Part shown: piece after piece, positions 48,645-62,091 of the stretch
Layout of the letters: the number at the start of each line of letters is the position of its first letter
Position numbering within the stretch: the first letter of the stretch is position 1
Source of the DNA: Agelaius tricolor
Lineage: Eukaryota; Chordata; Aves; Passeriformes; Icteridae
Direction of reading: 5' to 3'
Assembly: GCA_023055355.1 (NCBI GenBank)
Contig: JALJCS010000018.1
Location: 372,001-436,000, forward strand
Length of the DNA stretch: 64,000 nucleotides
The notes under the pieces: generated by a model
Told to the model about the DNA's origin: nothing
What the model saw: the letters and a program-made list of their open reading frames with translations, nothing else
Database searches by the model: none
Position numbers and translations under genes: made by a program

Positions 48645-50193
48645 TGTGCTGGTTTTGCATCACGGAAGTGATGTTCTAAGAGAAGCTGCTAGCAGTTTCC
48701 TCTGTGTCTGACAAAAAAACCAATCAGTAATTAGCTTTGAGAATTGACAATCTGTTGAACTACTGAGAAAGCCGATATGCCTCTGTGAACACCCATGTTA
48801 AAAATAAAAAAATCCTGAGAATTCTCTCTTTCTTTTCTGGCCTGAGAACAGGTAACAAGACCAGCCCAGCCCCCCTCTCTCGGCCGAGCTGGGTGGGTTC
48901 TGCCGCGGGCTCGGCCCCATTGGCTGCTGGGCACGGGGACGGGAGGCCGTGGGGCTAGGCCGGCTGTGGCTGCAGCTGCTAACATCCTGCCGCTGTTAAG
49001 CCCTGACCCGCTGCTAGCCCAGGCCAGGGTCCGCTGGGCCCCGGCTACATCGGAGCAGCGCTGGGCCAGTCTGGCTCAGCCAGGATTCTACCACCACTGA
49101 GATTCACTCGCAACCACAGGACGGAGGGGAAGGAGAAGCCATTGCCCCCCCAACTGCGGCCTGCTGCTGCTGAGTTCTGGCCTCTCTGTTAAGATCCTAC
49201 CCACTTCTTTCCCCCCCAGCCCAGCTGCAAGCTACTGAGCCTGGCCGGGGTCAGGTGACCATCTGCAGGCCCCGGGCGAAATATTAACTCTTTCACTGCT
49301 TCAGTCTTCCCTCGAGTGAGAGAAAAGGACAAGTGCAGGCATGTGAAGGAACTACATGAAAACACCGAGGTCAGTGAAGACGTCAAGTCCCAGATGGGAG
49401 GGATGAGGAGGTGCCTTAATCTTGGGGCTGAAATTCTCTTGTAAAGCTTTGGAGAAGACTGTAATTGATACATCAGACTCTTTTCCCCTCTAATACATGA
49501 AGGTATGGGGAGATGAGAATGTTCAAATTGTATATATCTCGCAAAGGCCTCCATGCTAAAGTAAGCAAATGTTGAAGTAGCTGTGATCCCATAAGAAGTT
49601 TGAACAGAGAAAGAGAGAAGAGTGATGAAGACCCTGTGCCCCCTGGGAGAAGAGAAGAAGACCACTGTTCCCAGAGATGAAGATGCTTTCAAAGATAGAT
49701 AAAGAGAACCTTTGCTCTTGAACAGCACATCTTTAAAAATAGTACCCCATAAGTTGACATGGGCCATAAACACAGCCGTGGGAAAAGCTGTAAAAATGGG
49801 AGGGACTTTATGATTGCAGATGTTACGGGTGGCTGCTATTCATGGAAACTGAAAGCCATGAGAGCTTCTCTTCTTCTTTTGGAGAAGTCTCCATAAATTT
49901 ACTAGATGAACTCCTCTCCCTAAGAGAACTGCAGAAAGGCTATTCTAGAAGTGATAAACTGATTGTTTCTGTACACTGTGAGTGAGAAATAAAAAGTTGT
50001 AGGGGGAGAAGTGTTTTAAAGGTTTTATTCTGATTCTTGTTATTCTTTTAGTTACTGTTATTAAAGCTTTCTTTATATCCTTTTAAAGTTTTGAGCCTGC
50101 TTTGCCTTCCTCCTAATCCTATCTCACAGCAGGAAGTGAGTAAGTATATTCTAGTAGGTGCATTAACGTTTGGCCAGTGCTAAATCCACAACA
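48645..50193 (+). mobile_element. Long ERV LTR followed by a primer-binding site
   Basis: It begins TGTGCTGGTTTTGC and ends AATCCACAACA (1549 bp), unusually long for a bird ERV. It has a GC-rich block (48860-49260) and a long purine-rich middle. AATAAAAAG lies near 49989 and TTATTAAAGC near 50060. About five bases after the end, TGGTGCTTTGGCC fits a primer-binding site. This is therefore a 5' LTR with a stub of leader, or an LTR excised with flanking sequence. The minus-strand frame at 49189-49773 (194 codons) lies wholly inside it and is not a gene. Confidence 0.75.
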
Positions 50194-53100
50194 TTAATTG
50201 GTGCTTTGGCCAGGAAATCTCAAACTGGCAAACCTAAACCACTACAGACTGTGGCCTCTCCCTGCAGTTGGCAGTAAGGGAAGTGTATCACATCTGATAC
50301 CACTGTGCAGCCTCTGGTCTGGTTGGTATGTCCTTATTTACATCTGCAACAAGTCTATGAGGCTGTAAGCCAAGAATTTCATAGTTGGTACTAGCAAAGC
50401 TAGCAGATTAGGGACTAGCAAGGTAGACTAGCAGATTTTGCCAGCTTCTTTTTTAGTCTGTTCCTATTGGAAAGTCTTAGTACCAGAGCAGAGATTTTTG
50501 CGTCTCTGCAAAAGAAGGTCTCCTCCACCAAGAGCTTTGCATAGTGAGATGTATACACTGAAGAAAGCATGCCTGGAGAAGCATGCTCCGTTACAGCTGG
50601 CATGAGCAGGATAACTCCCTTATTCTCCTTGGCTGGGATGGGTGTTCAGTACCTCCAGAGAAGATTGGCTTCTGGAAATGTTACCACATGTGATAGACAG
50701 TAGGTGAGCAGAGCACCTTCTCCAAAGTTGCCTTTGTGAAGATTTTGTGGGAAGTTAAGGTGTTTGTTCTTTCACTTTACTCTGGTGTGTGAAATGGTGG
50801 TACATTCTCCATGGCCTGGAAGCAAGTAGGGATGGGAAGACTGAGTTTGTAGAGGGTTTCCTATAGAGCAGAATGATTAAACAAGAAGCCTGTATATGTG
50901 AAGATACTGCTAATACCATTAAAAACCTAGGAGGGAAGGGCCTTGTTGGGTTACCAAAAATGAAGCTGGAATGAGACCTCTTGGATTTCTATTAATGCAT
51001 TCTAATTATTAACACCAGAAAAGCAAGATTATTTTAGGAATCAATTCCTTTAAAATATTCCTTTGCAAAACCAGATAAGTTTCTGCAAATTAACTACCCT
51101 TTTACCTTTGTTCCAGAACTTTCACTCTTTTAGTTGTGCTCTAAAGATGCTTGTGAAAGGTTCTAATTTCTGATTTTTTGCTTCTTCCAATTCTGTTCCA
51201 CAGTGAAATTCATGTGGAACTAGTAATTTTTCTACTTTTCATAGTTTTAATTGCCTAATTATCTGTTCCACTGCAGTGATAAAGTCTTCAAACATCTTGT
51301 TCTCCCACAAGCCTCTTCCAGCATGAAAGAAAGTATTCTGAGTGTTTTACAGCTGTGTGGTCTGTTTTGATGCTTTGTGAATTTAAATCACAGCTAGTCT
51401 TCTAAGATGTTATGTGAGATGGTAAGGAAAGCACATGGTCCTCCTTAGTCAGGCTCTATCTCCTCTTGTGCCTTTGAAGCATACTAGCACTGCATGACAC
51501 TAGCCTCTAAAAATGCAAGGGTAGGGTAAATGTTGCTAGATGCCCTAAAGACTCAGGGAGGTTCATTACAACTGTGCAAGTCATGCCAGAGTTCCTGCAC
51601 CTGTGTGACATATGAAAAGATACTCTGATCATCCTGTGGCAACATAGCCCCTCTTCACCCCTTGAATTAGGACTACTGCCTTCAAGTTGAGGGAAGCTCT
51701 AATTCAGAAGGAAATGATGCATCAGTTCTCTCTTTATTATGCTTTTCTGAGTGTTTTAAATGTTCTTTAATAAGGAAAGTAGTTACAGAACCCCTAATAA
51801 TGTGCTTTTATAGATTGGAGTTAAAACTTATCAGTGTTTACCAAATGGCTGTGAAAGGTGAGAGTTTCTATACATACAGTGCTGTTAGAGAAGAGCTGTT
51901 GCTCTGAGGGGCAGAATAACTGTTCACTTAGAGAACAGTCCGGAACTACTGAAGCTCACCATTCAGTACCTGATCCTAACTTTACCCCATGAAACCCTTC
52001 AGTTTCATTGCTTGATAGGGACTTTTGTGTCGTATGACTCTAATTTTTGTTTTGCTCTTTAAAAATTCCAGCTTATCTAGTTACATTTTCTCCATAATGA
52101 TCAGCCTTTGAGCCACTAAGAAAAGTATACCTCTGTTTTGGCATGTTACTCTTTTGCATGCCTATGAAAATAAACTGCAAATAAAACTATCTCTTCTGCA
52201 AAGGCTGTGCTACTTAAGGGATCTGAATATATGTGCATGCATTGCACTTTTTTCATCGAGAGCAAGATGAATTTTCAGAACTGAGAGTGAGAGGAAGTGG
52301 TAATGCTCTGGTCTCCCTTTTGAAACTCTCTACAAACCTCTGCCTCTAAACTAATGTCTGTGCAAGCATACAGCTGTATGTGGCTGCTAGAAATTTATTA
52401 GAAACTTAATTATTTGCAATGTTGTAGCCCTGAAAGATAAGTATACAATGTTACTCAGAAAACAAAGGAGCTGTTTCCAAACTGGGGCTAATTCAATTTG
52501 GTATGATAATTCATTGACTGGTCTCACAGGATTTGGTAGTTGCCTCTAAGGCCAGGATCTCTTGATTCTCAAGAGCACCATATGATTGAGCAATAGTTGT
52601 GTGACAGTGTTCAAGAAATACAAGGTACAGAATGTTAAAATGGTAGCTTGTTCAGAGTAGCTCTGATTTCTCGAGCAGAGGACCAGTAGGATGCAGTATA
52701 TCTAAGAGTTTTAAGGGATGTAAAAATAGAAAATTGTGGCTTGTATTTTGGGTGGTGAGGTTTATTGTAACTTTTCTTCCCAGACATAATTCATATCAAG
52801 TTTTTGCTTGGAAAAGTAAAGTTGGAGTGTAGGGGTTTTTAAATATTCCGTATTCGCTCTTTGCCAATACTTTATGGTATTGCATAGTATTTTGTTTCAA
52901 TAATTTTTTTCTATAAATGCCTGTCAGAGGATGTATTACACTAAAACTACAGAAATACCTTGTTACAATTGGAACTGTAGTAATGTAAAAAAAGATTAGA
53001 AATGGAAGTGGAATATGATAATATAATGTAGAAATAGAAATTATGATTAATGACAGGCATTAAGGTTTGCTTCAGTGAAAAGTGCCTTTTTATTGGTTGA

Positions 53101-56100
53101 TTAGCCCATCATATATGGAACAGGTACCGTAGTTGTTGATTTTCTCTTTTGAAGGAGAACAAGGGAAGTGATGCAAGTTACAAGGTGAAATAGTGCTAGT
53201 CACGTGGCAGGAGGCTGCTTAGCATATTTCTGATGTACACGGTTGACTCTTCTTCCTAAAAGTAAGTTTTTAGCAGAGGGTTTCACGGGTGACTTGCTAG
53301 TGCTATATCCAAAAGTGAATTGAAGTGAGGTAGGTCTTCTTAAAGTACTAAGATATGGTTAAAAGCTATGAAAATGTAAGCTATTCTTTCTTCCATCAAT
53401 TCAATGAAATAGGGTTTTTCTAAGTTCCATTTGAACTGGCTAATATTTTTTTCCAGTCAGATTTGTTGACTGTTATTCCCTTGAGTATTTTCTTAATGAA
53501 GAATAAAAGATCAGAGAGGCGCTATAATCTGGAGTAGATTGGATGTAATATAAAACTGCTAAACTGTAAATTTCTACTAGTACCCCAAAGAGTAGTCATG
53601 TGAAATACAAACTTCTGTCATTGCAGTTTGCTTTTACATATACCCTTTTTTCACCTGTTCTTTTTGCATGCAGTTGAATGGCATTGTAGGGATTTTCCCT
53701 TGCAACTTACAGCCTGAATGCCTTTCTGAAATGAATTGTGTAGTAGGGAAGTCACTGAAGTGAGAAAATACAGAGAACAAGAAATTAGTGCAAAATCAAA
53801 TTCTGCAGAAGAGATTAATTGGAACAGCAAGAAGAAAATAAGATAACTCTGGTCCCACCTGTCCAGGAAAGGCAAGATTCCCGATTGTTTCTGCCAAAGC
53901 TGCATATAAACAGAAAAGAAAAAATTCCACTATTTTCATTATTAACAAGAAGTACTGAAATAGAGGCTATGCTCTTTAATCTCTGCTGAAAACTCAGCAT
54001 TAGTTCTGCTTATATCCTCAACCACATCTATAGTTTTAATGGAACAGGAGAGCAAATTAATATTACTTCAACAAAATGTGCCATATAGCCCACTTGTAAC
54101 TTCTGCCAAAGATAATCTGTTTTCATATTATTTGCAGTTGCATAATGAGACCTACAGAGAGACTTGGGAGGTCGATATGTGGAAATTGTAATCTGTATAA
54201 ATATGTTATCACAGTGAAGGATTGCTACTGACAGTCATCAAACACTAAATACTCAATTTAGTACTACATTTACAGGTAAGAGGGTCACAAGTTTCAGTCT
54301 TAGCTGCATATTTGCTGGATCTTGAGACTCTTGGACCAGTCAGCAGAGTAGTGCTGCACCATCAGTTCAAGAAGCTGTTTTTAATTTTATTTTTCATTCT
54401 GAAACAGAAAAGATTGCTAAATATCAAGTTTTGTTGTTTAGCTTTTAAATTTCATTTTGACAGAGTGCAGTACATGCAAATCCCTTTAATCACTTTGAAA
54501 TACGTGCTTTATTTTGATATTTCTTCAAATTCCTCTTGGTTGTCTTCCTCAAATGTCCATATTTTTACTGATCATAAACATTTCAAAGGTAATAAATTGC
54601 TCTTCATTCTTATATCAGTCAGGCAGTGAACTTGATATTACAGTACAAGAGATAATACTAAATGCAGGTAAAGTTAAAGAATTTACCAATAAACGAAATT
54701 TTATCATCTTTTTCCACAACTGTGTGATTTTAGGGGGGACTGAGAGAGGGTGGCTATTAGGTGAAGGTATTTGTAAATTACAAGGCTCAGTGTCTTACAT
54801 GAAAGAAATAAGAGCAGTAATGGGATGAGAATAATGGCCTTTGAAAAATAGACTTAGGCAGGATTGAGAAGCTGATATATAATTGTCTGGGAAGATAATA
54901 CTAAGAAAGCTGGCTGCTGTCTGTAGGAGTGATCCTCCTTTTATGGTAAGATAACCACTGTATGAGACCAATACAAATGAAAAAGTGGAAACATGTTAGG
55001 GTAAGAGCAGAAAGGACCAGGTGCAACATGGACTGTTTCAACTGGCAGGGGGATTTAAGAGATGACAATAAAAGATAATGAAAAACACTGTAAATAAATA
55101 CAACAGCCGAGGCCCAGGCATTCTGAGTGGCTCAAGCCTAATTCTTCCTTTAGTCTTCAAAAACCAGTTTATGTGACCTGTTTCTTCACACAATTGCCAT
55201 AGGGAAAGAGCAGCAAAGATTACTGTATCTGTAAAATGGTGTGGGAAAAATCAAATTTCTAGGCCAACCAACTTTACGTCCCTGAACAGATAGTTAATAG
55301 AATGATTAGGGGAAAACACCCAAATATTAGAGAGACGAGTCAACTTTCAAATTACTTCCTTTACACCATTCCCTGTCCACCTAAACAATATTAGACCCCT
55401 CCCCAGCTAGTCAGCTTTGTCATATAATCAGATGTGAAAAAACCCACAACAAACTAAACAAAAGAACCCCATCTGTGCTTTCATTAGCAGAACTTTCAGA
55501 GTAGGAATATTGAAAACAGAAGATGTGGGGCTGCTTTATTAAGTTTGTTTTGAAATCAAAGTATCTGACATTTTATAATGAAAGTAAGGAAATAATTGAA
55601 ATAATGTAATTGAAATAGCTGTTAAAAGCCCATTAAAAATTTTATTTAGTTATGCTACCCATGTCTACTACCAGCTTAGTCTGTGCTGTATTGCTCTGGA
55701 TAGGTGTTTGTAGCTGGGGGAACTCAGTTTTTTTACAGTTGCTGAGGTAAATTGACTGAAATTGGAATTAGGATCATGACAGCTCTGTACAACTTTATAG
55801 AATAAATGTTCACTACCATACAAAAATTAGTGCTGTTCATTTAGAAAGGTTAGAGGTTGCTTTTCTTTCTCTTGGTGATGTCTGAGCTCTTACAACTATT
55901 AAAAGTGCTTTTATCTGATAGTTTACTAGTGATAATTTTACTCTGATATTTTTCTATCCTTTTCCTAACCTTTGCTTGTCCCCAGCTTGTCAGGGGTTAT
56001 GTGGAGCATCTGCCTCATGGTTTTATGGCTTTGGTTTGTTGTGGTTTTGGTTTTTGGGGGTTTCTTGTGTTTGTTTGGGTTTGTGGAAGTGATTTGTTTT

Positions 56101-59073
56101 GTTTTTTTATTCAATTTTTTGGCTTTTTTTTTTGGTTTTTTTTTTGTTTTGGTTTTGTGGTATTGTAATACTACCTAAACTGTGTTGCTTCCATCAAAAG
56201 AAATGTATTGCTCTTGTTTTGAGCTGTTACTCTGTGGAAAATTTGCCTCTTGAAAGTGTTATGATTTGGTTCCCCTGAGTAGAACTTGGAAAGCACTCTT
56301 GTGCTGTCACAACTGCCTAGATGGGCACCAAGTCTGGTTTGCATCTTCAGCTACTAGAAGACACAAAGTGCAGACATTGACTGATAAATGCTATCGGTCT
56401 TCTGTACAGAATTGTTTCTCTCAGCTGCGGTGAGACACATGTTAATGGTCTCATGGAATTAATTGTGTCTTTTAGTCTCTGAGCTCTTGAATGCTGAAAA
56501 AAGCCTATGTTAATTTTTAGAATTTGTACCATCATTTTTCATAGTCAGGTAAATTCTTAATTTTTGATCTCATCTCTTTGACTACTGCAATCAGATGTCA
56601 ATGTCTGATTTTGACATGGAACTGGGTTGAGTTGAAAAGATGGGGGAAAACAGAATGACATGGTAGTTGTTGATTCTTCTTTTTAATTAACTTCTAAAAT
56701 TGATTTTTTTTTTAATTCTTAATAGGCTCAAGTATATTCTGTACAGTGGTGTGATTTGAGGTCATGAAGTATTTTCACTAAGTCTTTAAATTTATTCTTT
56801 TTTTTATATTGCTTTCCTGTAAAGTCTGGATATTTAAAAACTGCATAAAATACTTCTTCTCAACACCATCTAAGAGACTTTACATGTCACTGAATGGGTG
56901 ATTTGCTGCATTTCCATGTAGATAAATTCTGTGCAACCATGGACATAAAGAGTGTTAACTTTCAGAATATAAAGTGATGGGACACACATGTTGCTAATCT
57001 TGTTCCAAAAGAGCTACTGCAGGTTTTTATTCATAACTGTTAAAAAAAAATCCTGCTTTCCAGTGAAGACCCATCTGGGCATCAGACTTCTTGTAATGTT
57101 CCATTCATTGAACGTTTTTAAGAAGATGTGAGACTACAGGAGTTCCTCATTTATTAATTGTTTTTTTTTTTCTTTTTAGGTCGCTGGGGACATGAGAGCT
57201 TCATTTATTAGGTGTCCCATGCTGACAAACCAATGTTTTCATAGTGCAAACTGCATCTGGAGTCTTCTTCTGTGTAGCATACCTAGCCTGTAGCCTGCCA
57301 CCAGTGTAGCTTGCTCAAGGGGCAGGCTGTGGCTTTGCCAGCCATCCTGAGGCCTGCTGAATTATTTCAAAGCCTGTGGCTAGAAATAGAATAGCAGGAT
57401 GGCCTCATATTCTATGGCCTATTAAGATGTCTATTATGTGAGAAAAGATACATATTTTATGACTGAGCTTCCCTGAAAGGTTCCTTTCTTCTTTTCCTTG
57501 AAAAAGCAACAAAACAACCACCACCATAAAAACATAACTTGCTTTAAACTCTCCTAAACTGTCCATTCTCAAACTGCTCACCTACAAACACCAAGAGTAG
57601 GATTTTGGGTTTATTTTTTTCTTTAGTTTATGGGTTTTGCTGTCTTTTTAAAAGCTGTTGTAGCTCTTATTTGCATTTCAGACTCCTTATTTTTGACAGA
57701 TTTATGCAGTACTTTTTTTCATTCATGAAAGAGCACATTTATGAGATTAGAGTCCATAGGTAAGGGTGTTACATGACCTTTATGGTAAGGGCTGTGGTTC
57801 TTGTATTTCTATTGAAGATTTCCAGAACCTCGGTAGTGTTCATGTGCTTTTTAGTCCAGGCAAAATACCTTGATGCTTTGGAAAGCAGCTCTTGGGCACA
57901 GTGTTGTGAGAGAATGTTTGGGGGAAAAAGCCCACCAGTTTTGTCATGCAGATGTTGCATGTTTTCTGACATAAAATGCATTTTAGCTGTTCCTCACTAT
58001 TCTCTATTTAGGATTTTCTAATATCTTTAAGCAAACTTGATAATCATAATTTTGGAGCATCTATAATAGTTTGGCCTTTTCAACAGTCTGTAATTCAAGC
58101 ATGTTGCTAACACTCTTTACATTTATTTGTATTACTATCTACTGGTGAAGCATCTGGGTTTTTATCCTCTTATATTAAGCCTCATTTATGAGACTAACAG
58201 TGTGATATTATCCCTGTAGTTTATGGATTCCATTGCTTTAAATCCTGTTCTCAAGTTTGCCTCACCAGTTCAGTGTAATCTTTCTTCTATTTGCAATTTT
58301 TCTCTAGTTGTAGTTATATATGTTATATATTGAAATATACTAGTGCATATTTAAATGCCCTGGAAAAGCAACTGATGCTTTATCTATTAAAAAGACCAAA
58401 CAGATTTGTGCTTTTCTGAAACCAGTTTATCATGTGACGTCTTGGAGATAGATGTGCCAAAGACTGGGATTTGACCACTTGCATTCAATGCCTCCTTGAC
58501 CTATGCTCAAAATGAGGTATCACAGCAGCTCTGGCCTGAAGCTGCCACAGAGTCAGGAAGTCAGCTGTGAGTCAGTTAAATACTTGAGGTTTCTGCTGAA
58601 GTCAGCAGTAACAACCCAGTTGACACCATTCTTTCTCCTCACTGTGTTGTAAAAGGGATGATCAGCATTCCTGAGCTGGTGCTTGCTGTGGCTGAGCCAC
58701 AGCACTCTTGAGTAGCTTACATAAGCAGCTCATGTCTGAGCCAAAATTTCACTTCACTTTTTTCATCTCCTCCGGTGACAGACCCAATCTTGTAATAGTC
58801 TGCTACACTAAGATCAAAGTGTAGATGTCCTGTGCATAAAGCACAAGTCAGTAGGGCATTCTTAAAAGAACTCTATTCCTTCAGAAAATGCAGCGGTAAC
58901 CCTGGGGTGGCCATTTTGGAAGGAATAAAGCCACCTCGCATAATAAATCGGTTCCTAAACTTGTGCTGAGCATTTACTTGATGGATACTGGCAGTGTATT
59001 CTAGAAAAGTCTCCTGAGTGCGGCATGTTAAAACATCACAGAGTAGAAAGTGCCAGGAACGTTACAGTTACTT
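50194..59073. other. AT-rich gene desert or intron
   Basis: There are nearly nine kilobases with no frame above 105 codons, no LTR or CR1 ends that I recognise, and no protein motif. A G/T-rich low-complexity patch lies at about 56020-56165. A polypyrimidine-plus-AG acceptor-like site occurs at 57180, but no following frame is convincing. Two AATAAA signals close together at about 58924-58947 follow a GC-richer patch, perhaps an old LTR fragment. Confidence 0.45.
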
Positions 59074-59113
59074 GGGCAATGTTGTCTTGTTCTCAGACAA
59101 GACAACATTGCCC
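59074..59113 (+). other. Perfect 17-bp hairpin with 6-nt loop
   Basis: GGGCAATGTTGTCTTGT is followed by TCTCAG and then its exact reverse complement. A 15-bp unit (ATTGCCCTAAAGTAC) is directly duplicated at 59107-59136, overlapping the right arm. Confidence 0.85.
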
Positions 59114-59224
59114 TAAAGTACATTGCCCTAAAGTACATTGCAAGAATCCTCACTTGCAGATTAACCTATTTAGCATGCTGAGACTTTCTGAAAATCTGTC
59201 TGGAATTAGAAGAGGTAAGAAGTA

Positions 59225-59605
59225 GAATCACAGAGCAGTTTGGGTTAGAAGTACCTTCAAGATCATCTCATTCCAATCCCCCAGCCTTGAGCTGGGACAC
59301 CTTCCACTAGACCAAGTTGCTCCAAGCCCTGTCCAAGTATCCCCTGGCCATGGATACTTCCAGGGATCCAGGGGCAGCCACAGCTTCTCTGGGCACCCTG
59401 TGTCAGGGCCTCCCCACTCTCACAGGGAGGAATTTCTTCCCAATATCCCATTTATCTGTGCCCTCTGGCAGTAGGAAGCCATTTCCCCTTGTCCTGTCAC
59501 TTCAGGCACTTTTCCAACCCTGCCCTATCCAGCTCTCTGGGAGCCCCTTTAGGTGCTGAAAGGGGGTCTAAGTTCTCCCCTCTAAGGCTTCCTCTTCTCT
59601 CTTAC
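59225..59605 (-). mobile_element. CR1 LINE 3' end, minus strand
   Basis: It opens with AATCACAGAGCAGTTTGGGTT, the reverse complement of the CR1 3' end. It continues with CTGGGACACCTTCCACTAGACCA, CTCCAAGCCCTGTCCAA, CACTCTCACAGGGAGGAATTTCTTCC and CTTGTCCTGTCACTTCAGGC blocks, all typical of CR1 3' UTR and ORF2 end. It is 5'-truncated. Confidence 0.9.
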
Positions 59606-61429
59606 AAAGTGTAACTACCTCCAATCAATCCTTAGAATTATTTTTTTCTGTATTAGTGGAAATACAGGAATTTTCGTAACTTCAAGCCAGCTTTTAAATT
59701 TGGAATTAACACAGTTAATTCTAAATACTATTTTCTATTATCAAAATTACCAAAAGTAATATATCTGAATTATTTTGTGTGTCTTCTGAATAGTGAATAG
59801 TTTAGAGACCCTAAATTGTTAAAGTTTTCCCTCATTTCCTTATTTAAAAAAGCCCAAACAAAAAATCCCAAAGAAATAAAAAAAACTAAATAAAAAAACC
59901 CCAATAAACTAACCAAATTCTCCCCTTTCCCCCTTCAAATCCCCTAAACCAAAAAATAAGCACAGAGTTCCAGTTACTCAGTTGGAAGGCATTTTGTTGT
60001 CAAATGCCACGGGTTTATACGAGTGAAGAATCTCTGAGGATCAGTGTCTTCTTGATGATATCTGCCCTGTTGCTGCTTTGAGGACCAGGTAATAAAATAG
60101 CATAAATTAGCAGGATACTGAACTCAAAATTGTCAGAGGAAGTCAGAAGGTCCCTGGTATTGTTTAGGTACAGCAAGGACATGCTGGGGATTCACAGATG
60201 TCTTCTCAGCAAGTCAGTGTAGATTCCTCTTCAGCTCCCATTGTTGCTGCTTCATCAAAGTTGGAGAAACATGGTCTTAGTGCAAGTTGATGAAATCTGA
60301 ATCTTGCTAATCCAGAAAACCAGCTTCTTTTTACAAACTTTTGCAATTGTTTTCTTGGTGGTGGAGTTCGGGGGTTTTTTTGGCCTAGGAGGAATGCTAG
60401 TTCCCTCACTAATAGTGCTGTAACTTTTGTTCTTTTTCATCGTCCAACACAATCACCATGACCAAGTCTTATTTGGCATCAAGAAGAAAAACTGCTTGTG
60501 AGAGTGCACAGCACTTGAATTTTAATAGTTTAATAGTGGGACTTTTAATAGTTTCAGGAAGACACTATTATTCATATCGATATATAAAGGGCCTGTGCAA
60601 CTGAAGTATTCATCAGGGTATAAAAATCTATCCACATTCTTCCTGTGTTCCTTACAACTTCCAGTCAGCTCAAGCACTATTCCTGTGATCTCAGCATCAA
60701 TGCTGGTAAAAATAATGTCTAATAAAACAGATTTCAAGGATGAATTTAATCTCCAGCTGCTTGTGCTGCTGCTTCCTTTCTGGTGGCAGGAGTTTTAATG
60801 CTGAGACATTGGTCATCTACTCTGCCTTGAAAAAGTGAATTATGCAACTGCAGTGGTCACTGCTTGTATGGAAGCTGTTCTCATAGAAGGTGTTTTGCTG
60901 GACCTCATAAAAAGAACAATTTAAATCAGATTTATTGTAGACTTTATGGTATAATCCAATATTATAAAAAAACCCCAACGAAACAGAAACCTCCAAAGGC
61001 TATATTGCCTCTTGTGTGCTTGTAAGAAGCATAGAGTGTGTTATTAAAACTTCAGTCTAGGGAATTACAACTTTTGTAGATAAAAAAAGAATAGAAAAAT
61101 GGAGAGGCTCAAAAGAGTAATTCATCAACATCATGCACTAGAAAAACACTTGGTTTTGAAGTTAAGTGAAAGTGTGAAGGAAAAAGAATATCTGACTTAA
61201 AGATTTCAAAGATGTAGAAAATAACCAGCACTCTCCACATGAGCAAAGCATTATTTAAAAACAAGAACAGTCTTCTGCAATAGAATATTTGGCTTTTCAC
61301 ATTAACATCCCATTTATTTTGGACAAAAGAGGAAGCTGTGTTTGGCAAGAATCCAGAAAAAAAGGAGTTTCCCAATTTGTGTGTGATTTTCTCTCTCTGC
61401 ACAGCTGTTTTTACTTGGAATTGTAAATG
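59606..61429. other. No recognisable gene; A/C-rich patch
   Basis: An A-rich and C-rich low-complexity segment lies at about 59840-59960. The rest is AT-rich, and frames are 97 codons or shorter. Confidence 0.45.
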
Positions 61430-61861
61430 GCTGGTTTTCTCCTGGGGCCATTCGAGTCCGATCCGACTAGCTCTGGACCCCGGCCCCTAGCCGCCTTCAC
61501 AACGACAAAAGCAAGAGAAGAAGGCGCTCTCCTCTCGGGACCAAAGTGCTACTTTTATTCCTAGATACGAGTCACCTCGGGATTCAGGCGACATCCCAGG
61601 AAAAGAGAGCTTGTGAGCGGGAGGGGAGGGCGGGGGTGTGCTCCTCCCGGGACATTTAAGCTCAGGGGAAGGGGGGCGGAGGAAGGAGGCCACAGCCAAT
61701 GGGATACAAGTGAGGAAGGGGCTAGGGGAGGAGTAAACCTGGGACAAACCATTACCACCGGGGCTTGGGGGGGGGGGGGGGAAGACCATGTGATCAGTGC
61801 GGATTATCAAACACCCAGTGCAAAACCAACAACTAAATAAACTATTTAGTGCAATACGACA
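61430..61861 (-). mobile_element. ERV LTR, minus strand
   Basis: On the minus strand it begins TGTCGTATTGC at 61861. GGAATAAAAG lies near 61556 on that strand, and a GC-rich U5-like part runs to about 61430. The region around ACAAACCATTACC resembles the LTR at 15407-16054. It contains a run of 15 G at 61767-61781. Confidence 0.55.
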
Positions 61862-62091
61862 TGGAATATTTCTTGTCCAAATAGGAGATTTTACTTTGCT
61901 AGAGGAAAGAATTTGTGGAAGATTTTTCTTTAGGTACTTGCAATGGGTATGAGTTGGAGGGAAATAACCATTCATATGTTACCTGCTTTATTTTTGGTGG
62001 AGGTAAATCCGGAGGTCTGTTATTCAGATTGCACTCAGAATAAATTTTCATCTCCTACTAAGAGGGATAACTATAATTAGTTTTATAGATG

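Noticed and set aside
49189..49773. 194-codon minus-strand frame as a gene
   Set aside because: It lies entirely inside the LTR at 48645-50193, antisense, with no recognisable domain.
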